The notes under the pieces are model-generated. The model did not search any database, was not told the DNA's origin, and was given only the letters and a program-made list of their open reading frames with translations. 48,065 bases of DNA from positions 1-48,065 of the forward strand of contig DASTMZ010000062.1 of assembly GCA_035713725.1 (NCBI GenBank), written 5' to 3'. This document shows, piece by piece, positions 8,991 to 15,848 of this stretch (its first letter is position 1; each line of letters starts with the position of its first letter). The position numbers were made by a program, and so were the translations under genes. The stretch comes from DASQPR01 sp035713725 (GTDB lineage Bacteria > Actinomycetota > Actinomycetes > Mycobacteriales > Micromonosporaceae).

Positions 8991-9992
8991 ATGAGGATCC
9001 TCGGCCGTCACGGACAGTCGCGCTGGCACGCGGCATCCGCCGCCGCGTGCGCCGTGCTGCTCGGCGCCGCGACCGTCATCTGGTTGGTGGCGACCGACCA
9101 CGGAGCCGTGGCGGGCGGGTCCCGGCTGCCGGCCGCGGTCGTGCAACCGTTCGGTGACACGCCGAAGGGTTTCTGGTACGGGACGGATAGCAGCTACATC
9201 CCGATCCCAGGCACCGTTCCGTATCGCGAGCCGGCGATCGGCGGCACCTACGGTGGCTACATCGGCATGGTCGGCAACTGGGCTAACTGGCAGAAGTGCG
9301 CGGGCGACAAGGTCGTGTGGTCGGCCACCGACAGCGCCGACGCGCTGGCCGACTACCGGGACGCGCGCGGCATCGGCGTCGGTGTCTACTGGTTCATGGC
9401 GGGACCGGGCGTCGACCCGCATTACAACGGCACCGCGAGCGAGGCACAGAAGTGGGGCGCCGCTCAGGCGGCACAGACCCTGACCGACATCGCGCACCTG
9501 GCGTCCACGGTGACCTATCCGGTGGTGTTCATGGATGTCGAACTGCCCGGCCACGCGCCCGGCTACACGCCGGCCACCGATAACGGCTGGAACTCGATCT
9601 ACACGTCGACGTGCAGCGGCGTAGTTAAGACGCTCCACATCCCGGCGTCGATCGATCGCGCGGACTTCAACGGATTCGCCAACTACCTGACGAGCCACTC
9701 CACCTACAAGGCCGGTGTGTATTCGTCGCCCGCGGTGTGGCGAGACATCTTCGGCACGGGTACGTCGTCGACGCTCAGCAACACGTACGAGTGGACATAC
9801 GCCGCCGACACCAGCAGCCTCGCGCACCACCCGACGGGATGGTGCCTGTCGGGCACGAGCACGTGCGCGCAGTTCTTCGCGGGCCAGACCAGCGCGAGCA
9901 AGTACGCGCTGATGTGGCAGTGGTCCGGCGGCGGCGGAACGCGCAACGGATATGGCGACTTCGACCAGATCGACGCGGCACGTACGCCATAA
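8991..9992 (+). CDS. secreted DUF1906 / GH25-like-fold protein
   Basis: A 333-aa exported protein. Residues about 16-36 form a hydrophobic signal/anchor after a basic start; the rest resembles the DUF1906 glycoside-hydrolase-like TIM barrel (relatives of GH25 lysozymes). Visible: KGFWYGTDSSYIP, GGYIGMVGN, the barrel strand GIGVGVYWFMAGPG, YPVVFMDVELPG (acidic DVE resembling the GH25 DxE site), YKAGVYSSPAVW, and a C-terminal MWQWSGG with DFDQID, the typical last strand. Four cysteines sit in the mature part, consistent with disulfides outside the cell. The start ATG 8991 has AGGTGAG upstream; GTG 8982 is an alternative. Cell-wall hydrolysis is plausible but DUF1906 activity is generally unproven. 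Confidence 0.82.
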   Translation: MRILGRHGQSRWHAASAAACAVLLGAATVIWLVATDHGAVAGGSRLPAAVVQPFGDTPKGFWYGTDSSYIPIPGTVPYREPAIGGTYGGYIGMVGNWANWQKCAGDKVVWSATDSADALADYRDARGIGVGVYWFMAGPGVDPHYNGTASEAQKWGAAQAAQTLTDIAHLASTVTYPVVFMDVELPGHAPGYTPATDNGWNSIYTSTCSGVVKTLHIPASIDRADFNGFANYLTSHSTYKAGVYSSPAVWRDIFGTGTSSTLSNTYEWTYAADTSSLAHHPTGWCLSGTSTCAQFFAGQTSASKYALMWQWSGGGGTRNGYGDFDQIDAARTP

Positions 9993-10084
9993 GACGCAGC
10001 CGCCATAGTGCGTGGCCGCGGTGCGGGACACGATGCCGGGACCCGGCGACGGCTTGCTCGACGGCGGGTCAACGCCGTGCCGAC

Positions 10085-10106
10085 TATCATGAACTGTGAC
10101 TTCATA
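10085..10106. promoter_or_regulatory. putative GntR operator, site 1, with overlapping -10
   Basis: ATGAACTGTGACTTCAT (10089-10105) has 5-bp inverted arms ATGAA/TTCAT. Its reverse complement, extended by one base, TATGAAGTCACAGTTCAT, matches 13 of 18 positions with the site before the permease at 11843-11860. TATCAT at 10085-10090 could be a -10 box. The position, about 60-80 nt before the GntR start, suits autoregulation. Confidence 0.55.
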
Positions 10107-10167
10107 AGTATCGCGCTCGAGCGGATCGCACGTGCGCGAGGACGGCCACACGGGGAGGGTCGGCGAC

Positions 10168-11028
10168 TTGGCTGCGGCGGACCAATCGCTGGACGTGAGC
10201 CTCACGACGATGGCGGTGCGCGCGATCCTTCCGCCGCAGGCCGAGCCGAGCAGTCGTGCCGCGATGATCGCGAACCGACTCGGACAAGCGATCCGACTGG
10301 GTCTGATTCGCGACCGCGAACAGTTCCCGTCCGAGGCACGACTCGCCGAGCAGCTCAACGTCTCCACCGTGACGTTGCGCGATGCGCTCGCCCGGCTGCG
10401 GGAACAAGGGCTTGTCACGACCCGACGTGGACGTGTCGGCGGCACGTTCGTCCGCGCGCCATCCGACCCGTCAGCCTGGCTCGGCCAACGACTGCGCCAG
10501 CTCAGCACACAGGAGCTGCGCGATCTCGGCGACCATCGCAGCGCCATCGCCGGCACGGCCGCGTATCTGGCGGCCAAGCGTGCGATGCCCGACGAGATTG
10601 ACAACCTGCGCCGTCAGGTCGATCGGCTCCGCCGCGCCGAGACCGCCAGCGAGCGCCGCCGTGCGGATACCCAACTCAGCATTGAGATCGCTGCCGCGGC
10701 GCAGTCCCCGCGGCTCACCCACGAGGCGCTGCGCCTGCGAGCCGAGGTGGGCGACCTGTTGTGGCTGCAACTCGACGAGCGCGAGCATGCGGCCGCGGTC
10801 CGAGCACGAACGCGTCTGGTCGCCACTATCGGTGACCGGAACGCGAGCCTCGCGCGCGAGTTGGCCGAGCGTCAGGTCGAATCGGAGACGGCTCGCCTGC
10901 TCGAGCTGCGGTTGCGGTGCTACTCGGTCGCCGATGCCGGAGGGCGTACGCCGCGCTCGGCAGGTGACGGAAACCCACGCGGAAGTGACGCCGCGAAGCG
11001 CCGTAGAAGCGGGACCGAATTGTCGTGA
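10168..11028 (+). CDS. GntR-family (FadR-like) transcriptional regulator
   Basis: A 286-aa DNA-binding regulator. The N-terminal winged helix-turn-helix is clear: IANRLGQAIRLGLIRDREQFPSE, then RLAEQLNVSTVTLRDALARL and GLVTTRRGRVGGTFV. The rest is mainly helical (FCD-like), with LRDLGDHRSAIAGTAAYLAA and ASERRRADTQLSIEIAAAAQSPRL; the FCD metal-binding histidines are not evident, so it may not bind a small acid directly. The TTG at 10168 is chosen because GGGGAGG lies about 8 nt upstream; GTG 10132 would add 12 residues. Its stop overlaps the GTG of the Cache-domain gene (GTGA), so the two are translationally coupled. It probably controls itself and the permease at 11897 through the shared operator. 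Confidence 0.88.
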   Translation: MAAADQSLDVSLTTMAVRAILPPQAEPSSRAAMIANRLGQAIRLGLIRDREQFPSEARLAEQLNVSTVTLRDALARLREQGLVTTRRGRVGGTFVRAPSDPSAWLGQRLRQLSTQELRDLGDHRSAIAGTAAYLAAKRAMPDEIDNLRRQVDRLRRAETASERRRADTQLSIEIAAAAQSPRLTHEALRLRAEVGDLLWLQLDEREHAAAVRARTRLVATIGDRNASLARELAERQVESETARLLELRLRCYSVADAGGRTPRSAGDGNPRGSDAAKRRRSGTELS

Positions 11029-11783
11029 CCGCGCGCACTCGCACGGCCAGCGAGCTGACGCGCGCCGCCGGCGAGTTGTTCACCGCGCTCGTACCCGCGT
11101 TTGATCGCGTCTTCGACGACCTGGATCGGCTCGCGGACGAAACGCGACGGATCGCCGCGGAAGCGACCGAGATCGGCCTCTACCGCGAGGACCTCGACGC
11201 CCTGCGCTATCTCATTTTTGACTCGCTCGAGCGGCATCGCGGGCTGGTCGCGGGCACCGGTGTGATCACCGCGCCGGATCTTCTGATCGACGCGCCGCGA
11301 TGGCTGGAATGGTGGTGGACGAAGGCTTCCGGCACACCCGAGGAGCTGCGTGTCAATCTGGACCCAGGCGCGCCGGACTTCTTCGACTACGCCACCACAG
11401 ACTGGTACGCCGGGCCGGAGCGCAGCGGACGACGCCACGTCGCAGGGCCGTACGTGGATTACGCGTGTACGAACGACTACGCGGTCACGCTGTCCGTGCC
11501 GATCCGAGACGACGAGGCGATGATCGGCGTGGCAGCGGCCGATGTGCTCGTGTCCAGCCTCGAAGGGCGTGTGCTGCCGGTGTTGGCCGGTCTCGCGCGA
11601 CCGGTCGCGCTCGCCAACGCCGCCGGGCGCGTGATCGCGTCCAACAGTGCACGATGCGCTCCGGGATATCGCCTGCCGGCGGGCGGACGGACAAACACGG
11701 CGCTCGGGACGGCGGCGACTCGCGAGCACGCTGATGCGTCGTCCATCGCCGCATGGGTGCTCGTGGACGTTGACCAGCGGTAA
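11025..11783 (+). CDS. soluble Cache (PDC-like) sensor protein
   Basis: A 252-aa protein with no transmembrane helix or signal peptide. After two helices (about 1-75) comes a Cache/PDC-type ligand domain: GVITAPDLLIDAPRWLEWWW, then FFDYATTDWYAGP (119-131), GPYVDYACTNDYAVTLSVPI (141-160) and IGVAAADV ending at about 174. The WY...YxD...D arrangement resembles the ligand-binding signature of amino-acid and amine-sensing dCache domains, but the Arg that normally holds the amino-acid carboxylate two residues before WY is Thr here. Cache domains usually face the outside of the cell; a cytoplasmic one encoded as a separate chain overlapping a GntR gene suggests a ligand-sensing partner of that regulator (inference). 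The C-terminal 60 residues are less structured. Confidence 0.82.
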   Translation: MTARTRTASELTRAAGELFTALVPAFDRVFDDLDRLADETRRIAAEATEIGLYREDLDALRYLIFDSLERHRGLVAGTGVITAPDLLIDAPRWLEWWWTKASGTPEELRVNLDPGAPDFFDYATTDWYAGPERSGRRHVAGPYVDYACTNDYAVTLSVPIRDDEAMIGVAAADVLVSSLEGRVLPVLAGLARPVALANAAGRVIASNSARCAPGYRLPAGGRTNTALGTAATREHADASSIAAWVLVDVDQR

Positions 11784-11829
11784 TCGTGCGAACTCGCGAA
11801 ACGGCGTCGGGTCGTGCCGTTCCGGCCTC

Positions 11830-11860
11830 TTGACGCCAAAAATGTGAAGTCATAGGTTAG
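11830..11860 (+). promoter_or_regulatory. permease promoter with putative GntR operator, site 2
   Basis: TTGACG (11830-11835) and TAGGTT (11853-11858) are spaced by 17 bp, a good vegetative promoter 39 nt before the permease start. TGTGAAGTCATAGGTTAG (11843-11860) matches the reverse complement of site 1 at 13 of 18 positions and covers the -10, as a repressor site would. Confidence 0.6.
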
Positions 11861-11896
11861 CGCATCGCCCACGCCCCACCGATGGGAAGGTGTCCG

Positions 11897-13525
11897 ATGC
11901 AAGACGTCGTTCCAGGAACTCCCGCCCCGACCGTTGACGAGGATGCCCGGCTGCAGAGCCTGGGCTACAAGCCTCAGCTGAGCCGTGTGTTGGGCCTGTT
12001 CGGCAACTTCTCCGTGGCGTTTACGTATCTGTCCCCGATGGTGGGCATCTACTCGCTATTCGTCCTCGGCGTCGGGACCGGCGGACCGGGGTACGTCTGG
12101 CTCACCTGGCTGCCCGTGATCGGCATGCTGTTTGTGGCGCTCGTCTTTGGCGAACTCGCGAGCCACTATCCGGTCGCCGGCGCGCTGTACCAGTACAGCA
12201 AATTTTCCGTCGGTGCTTCCTACGGCTGGTTCGTCGGTTGGTTCTACGGCATGGCGCTGCTCATCACGGTTGCCGCGGTGGACACCGGCGTCGTCGGTTA
12301 CGTGACCGCATTGACGCACAACTGGTTCGGCTGGAACTTCGATCCCACCGACCACAACGTGATCCTGGTGATCACGGTGCTGCTATTGCTGATCCAGACG
12401 ACGTTGAACATCACCGGTGCGAAGGTGATGAGCCGTGTCGCTCAGCTCGGCGTGTACGTGGAGATCCTGGGTACCTTCGGCATCGCGATCGTGCTCGCGA
12501 TCCACGGCTTCCACCACGGACTCGGCTTCCTGTTCTCCACGCAGGACGTGCAGCACGCCGCACACAACCCACTGGGTCTTGACTTCGGCGGCAACTGGCT
12601 CACCGGTGCCGCGCTGATCGCGGTACTCGCGCCGGTCTATATCTTCTACGGCTTCGAGTCGGCCGGTGACATCTCGGAGGAGACGAAGGACGCCGGCCGC
12701 CAGGTGCCGAAGGCCATGCGCTGGGCGCTGATCTGGGGCGGCATCGCGTCGTTCGTGCTGATCGCCGCGCTGCTGCTGGCCATGCCGTCCGGCGCCGACC
12801 CGGTCGGCAAGACGGTCGCGGGCGGCGGAGTCGCGTTCATCCTCGGACAGCTGCCGAGCGGACTGCAAGACATCCTGCTCGTCATGATCATCTTTGCGTT
12901 CTTCTCCTGCGGTACGTCGATCCAGGGCGCCAGCAGCCGCTTGGCATTCTCGTACGCACGCGACGGCGCGCTACCCGGCTCCAGGTGGATCTCGCGGGTG
13001 AACACGCGGTTCCGCACACCGGTCAACGCACTGCTCGGTGGCGCGCTGGTCACCGTGTTGTTCTGCCTGCTGGTGTTCTACTCGCCGGATCACAACGTGA
13101 AGCTCGGCTTCATCACCTACCCGGCCAAGACGAATGCGCTGGTGTTGCTGGTGTCCTTCGGTGTCAGCGGCATCTACCTGGCATTCCTGCTGACGGTCAT
13201 TGCCGCGGCGGTGGCGAGGGCACGCGGCTGGGTGCCGGCCGGCGCGTTCCGGCTCGGCAAGTGGGGTTGGACGGTGACGATCCTGGCCATCGCGTACCTC
13301 GGACTGATGCTGATCAACGTCGTCGCGCCGACCGGCCTGACGAGTCCACGTGGCTTCTTCAACTACGACTGGATCACGCTGCTCGTGATGGTCGTGGTGG
13401 CCGTGGTCGGTGTGCTGTTCTTCGTGATCGGGCGGCCGGACCGCGCGATCGCGCAACACGTACCGGCACAGGCCGCGCCCGTACACGACGAGGTGGCACC
13501 GCTGCCTACCGACAGCAGCGGCTGA
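11897..13525 (+). CDS. APC-superfamily amino acid/amine permease
   Basis: A 542-aa integral membrane transporter with about 12 helices, of the amino acid-polyamine-organocation superfamily and closest in pattern to the GABA/choline-type (ACT) branch. Visible: GLFGNFSVAFTYLSPMVGIY (helix 1 with the unwound substrate region), LVFGELASHYPVAGALYQYS (helix 2 signature), APVYIFYGFESAGDISEETKD followed by PKAM (the conserved helix 6-7 segment), and SSRLAFSYARDGALPGS. The C-terminal 35 residues are cytoplasmic. ATG 11897 is preferred over 11882 because GGAAGG precedes it by 7 nt. It follows the GntR-Cache pair after 113 nt with its own promoter and operator-like site, so it is probably the regulated target. 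GABA, polyamine-like amines or amino acids are candidate substrates. Confidence 0.92.
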   Translation: MQDVVPGTPAPTVDEDARLQSLGYKPQLSRVLGLFGNFSVAFTYLSPMVGIYSLFVLGVGTGGPGYVWLTWLPVIGMLFVALVFGELASHYPVAGALYQYSKFSVGASYGWFVGWFYGMALLITVAAVDTGVVGYVTALTHNWFGWNFDPTDHNVILVITVLLLLIQTTLNITGAKVMSRVAQLGVYVEILGTFGIAIVLAIHGFHHGLGFLFSTQDVQHAAHNPLGLDFGGNWLTGAALIAVLAPVYIFYGFESAGDISEETKDAGRQVPKAMRWALIWGGIASFVLIAALLLAMPSGADPVGKTVAGGGVAFILGQLPSGLQDILLVMIIFAFFSCGTSIQGASSRLAFSYARDGALPGSRWISRVNTRFRTPVNALLGGALVTVLFCLLVFYSPDHNVKLGFITYPAKTNALVLLVSFGVSGIYLAFLLTVIAAAVARARGWVPAGAFRLGKWGWTVTILAIAYLGLMLINVVAPTGLTSPRGFFNYDWITLLVMVVVAVVGVLFFVIGRPDRAIAQHVPAQAAPVHDEVAPLPTDSSG

Positions 13526-13543
13526 TAGGCGTACACACCGGGT

Positions 13544-13586
13544 CGACGATGCCCCGGTCCGGCTGTCCCGGACCGGGGCATCGTCG
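13544..13586. terminator. bidirectional hairpin terminator
   Basis: A perfect 19-bp stem, from CGACGATGCC at 13544 to GGCATCGTCG ending at 13586, closes on a five-base loop at 13563-13567. It sits between the convergent permease and antiporter genes and can serve both. Confidence 0.85.
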
Positions 13587-13590
13587 CGTG

Positions 13591-14772
13591 CTACGGCTCG
13601 GCGGACACGCTGGCGCTTCGTTGTCGGCCGCGTCGGCGCGCCGCGACCGCGATCGCCGGGAACACGAGCACCGACAAGGCGCCGGCGCCGACCAGCGCGG
13701 CGGCGTTCTCCGGTCGCATCGTGCCGTCGTCGAGACCTATTTGGGTCAGCGCGACGATCAGCGGCAGCGTCGTCGCGGTCAGGAGTGTCATCTCCACTCG
13801 CTCGCGGCGAGCCAGCACCCGAGCGTAGATCAGCAGCGACGGCAATCCTCGGATGGCGAGCAGCAGGCCGAAGAAGACCGCTAGCCGAGCCGGGGCCCGT
13901 GCGATCGCGTCCAGGTCGAGCTGCATGCCAGACGCCACGAAGAAGAGCGGGATGAAGAAGCCATAGCCGACGGCGTCCAGCTTGGATTCGAGCGCGTGCA
14001 CGTCGCCCGGCGCCCATCGGCGAAGCACCATGCCGGCGACGAACGCACCCAACACCACGTCGAGCCCGAACGTGCTCGCGAGCGCGAGCAGTGCGACCAG
14101 CAGCACGATCGACCATCGAAGCGTCGTCTGCGACGTGGCGTGTTCGCCCTCGTGGATCACCCGGTGGATCGCCTTGCCGCGCTTGATCCGGGGTACGAAC
14201 GTCAGGACGTACGCCAACAGACCCATCCCGACCAGCGACACTAACGCGACGAAGCTGCCACGGCTGCCGAGGAACAACGAGATCGCCACGATCGGTGCAA
14301 GCTCGCCGACCGCGCCGGCCGCCAGGATGTAGGGCCCGGCAGACCCGGACAGCATGTCGTTGTCATGCAAGATCGGCAACAGCGTACCGAGCGCGGTGGT
14401 GGTCAGCGCCAGCGCGACCGGGACGAACGCGCGCACGAATCCGGTCGCCGCCATCACGCCGACGACAGCGGTCGACAGCGCCAGCGCCACGCACCATCCG
14501 ACGATCGCGAGCGCACCCGATCGATGGCGGAACAGGCCCGGATTGAGCTCGTAGCCGGCGAGCAGGAAGAGAAACCCAAGGCCGATGTTCGAGAGCAGGG
14601 TGACGTCACCAAGGCGCGCGATGCCCAGCGCGCTGGGTCCGATCACGATGCCGCCGATCAGCAGGTAAACGACCTGCGGCACGCGTGGCCGGATCAACGC
14701 CGCGATGATGGGTGCCAGCGCGGCCACCACGACCACCGCCGCCAGCGAATCCAGCGCGCGCGTGAGGTTCAC
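13591..14772 (-). CDS. Kef/CPA2-type cation:proton antiporter
   Basis: A 393-aa membrane protein of the monovalent cation:proton antiporter-2 family, exchanging Na+ or K+ for H+. Features seen: an N-terminal helix, YLLIGGIVIGPSALGIA (conserved second-helix motif), LLSNIGLGFLFLLAGYELNP (Asp replaced by Asn-containing segment of the family's fourth helix), TALGTLLPILHD, ILAAGAVGELAPI, and GAFVAGMVL. There are roughly 11-12 helices and no RCK/TrkA-N regulatory domain, so it is a short, ungated type. The GTG start at 14772 has only a weak upstream purine tract. It is divergent from the methyltransferase gene over 217 nt in which I see no clear promoter. Confidence 0.88.
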   Translation of the reverse strand: MNLTRALDSLAAVVVVAALAPIIAALIRPRVPQVVYLLIGGIVIGPSALGIARLGDVTLLSNIGLGFLFLLAGYELNPGLFRHRSGALAIVGWCVALALSTAVVGVMAATGFVRAFVPVALALTTTALGTLLPILHDNDMLSGSAGPYILAAGAVGELAPIVAISLFLGSRGSFVALVSLVGMGLLAYVLTFVPRIKRGKAIHRVIHEGEHATSQTTLRWSIVLLVALLALASTFGLDVVLGAFVAGMVLRRWAPGDVHALESKLDAVGYGFFIPLFFVASGMQLDLDAIARAPARLAVFFGLLLAIRGLPSLLIYARVLARRERVEMTLLTATTLPLIVALTQIGLDDGTMRPENAAALVGAGALSVLVFPAIAVAARRRGRQRSASVSAEP

Positions 14773-14989
14773 GTGGTCTGCCCGCCACCGGCGCCCCGAT
14801 CGGGGACGTTGTGTGGAGGCTGATCCGCGGCGGCCTCCGTCCTGACCGGAACGCTACGCCGCCGGTATCGACAAAATACCCCGATCGGACAATCCAGATA
14901 AGCCGCGCCGGACGACGCATGAGGGGTGCTGTGCCTACCGCGTTTGCGGCGTAGGTTGACCGAAGCGGTCATCGCAAGAGCGGGTGGTG

Positions 14990-15832
14990 ATGATGGTCGA
15001 TTCGGAACCGATCGGCAGCCGATCGTTTGGCAATGAGGCGACGCCGACACCGCCCGGCGTGGACACCACGGTGGCGCATCCGGCCCGTGTCTACGACTAC
15101 TGGCTCGGTGGTCACGTCAACTTTCCCGCCGATCGTGAGGCGGCCGAACGCGTCCTGGCGGCCACGCCCGGCCTCCGCCTGCGGGTGCGCGCCAACCGGG
15201 CATTCCTCGCGCGGGTCGTTCGATATCTCGCCGGACCTGCCGGCATCGACCAGTTCCTCGACATCGGCACCGGCATCCCGTCGGCGAACAACACGCACGA
15301 AGTCGCTCAGGCGGTAGCGCCACGGTCGCGCATCGTTTACGTCGACAACGATCCGATCGTCCATCTGCACGCACAGGCGTTGCTGACCGGTACGAGCGAG
15401 GGCGCCACCGACTTCGTACAAGCCGACCTCCGTGGACCACGGCGGGTCCTGTCGTCGGCGGCTCGTACCCTCGACCTCGACCGACCGGTCGCTTTGATGC
15501 TGCTCGGTGTGCTGCACCTGATTCAGGACGGCGAGGATCCGTGGGGGATCGTTGCCGATTTGATGGAGCGCCTGCCGTCCGGCAGTTACCTCGCCATCTC
15601 ACACCCGGCGATCGAGACCAATCCCGGCCAGCGTGAGGCGCAGCGGCGCTATAACGAGCGCGTAGCCACACCTCAGACGCTGCGGTCCGGTGCCGACGTC
15701 GAGCGCTTCTTCGCTGGCCTCGACATGGTTGAGCCCGGCCTCGTCCAGGTCCACGCGTGGCGGCCGGACCCGGGCGACACGACGCCGTCGGACTTCGCGT
15801 CCGCGCATGGCGGGGTGGCTCGCAAGCCTTAG
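14990..15832 (+). CDS. DUF574 SAM-dependent methyltransferase
   Basis: A 280-aa protein of the actinomycete-specific DUF574 (PF04672) family. The signature HPARVYDYWLGGHVNFPADREAAE is near the N-terminus, followed by RANRAFLARVVRYLAG, the SAM-binding loop FLDIGTGIPSANNTHEVAQ, VYVDNDPIVHLHAQALL, and VALMLLGVLHLI. The fold is a Rossmann class I methyltransferase; substrates of the family are mostly unknown, though the genes abound in streptomycetes and relatives. Several starts overlap (GTG 14984, ATG 14990, ATG 14993); GAGCGGG upstream fits the ATGs. It is convergent with the LAL regulator, with only 16 nt between stops. Confidence 0.93.
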   Translation: MMVDSEPIGSRSFGNEATPTPPGVDTTVAHPARVYDYWLGGHVNFPADREAAERVLAATPGLRLRVRANRAFLARVVRYLAGPAGIDQFLDIGTGIPSANNTHEVAQAVAPRSRIVYVDNDPIVHLHAQALLTGTSEGATDFVQADLRGPRRVLSSAARTLDLDRPVALMLLGVLHLIQDGEDPWGIVADLMERLPSGSYLAISHPAIETNPGQREAQRRYNERVATPQTLRSGADVERFFAGLDMVEPGLVQVHAWRPDPGDTTPSDFASAHGGVARKP

Positions 15833-15848
15833 CAACGACCCCGCGCCG

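Noticed and set aside
10054..10059. TTGCTC as -35 for the GntR gene
   Set aside because: The spacing to TATCAT at 10085 is 25 bp, too long for a normal promoter.
8847..10604. 585-codon minus-strand open frame
   Set aside because: Runs antisense through the DUF1906 gene, the GntR operator and the GntR gene; Arg/Ser-rich with no recognisable domain.
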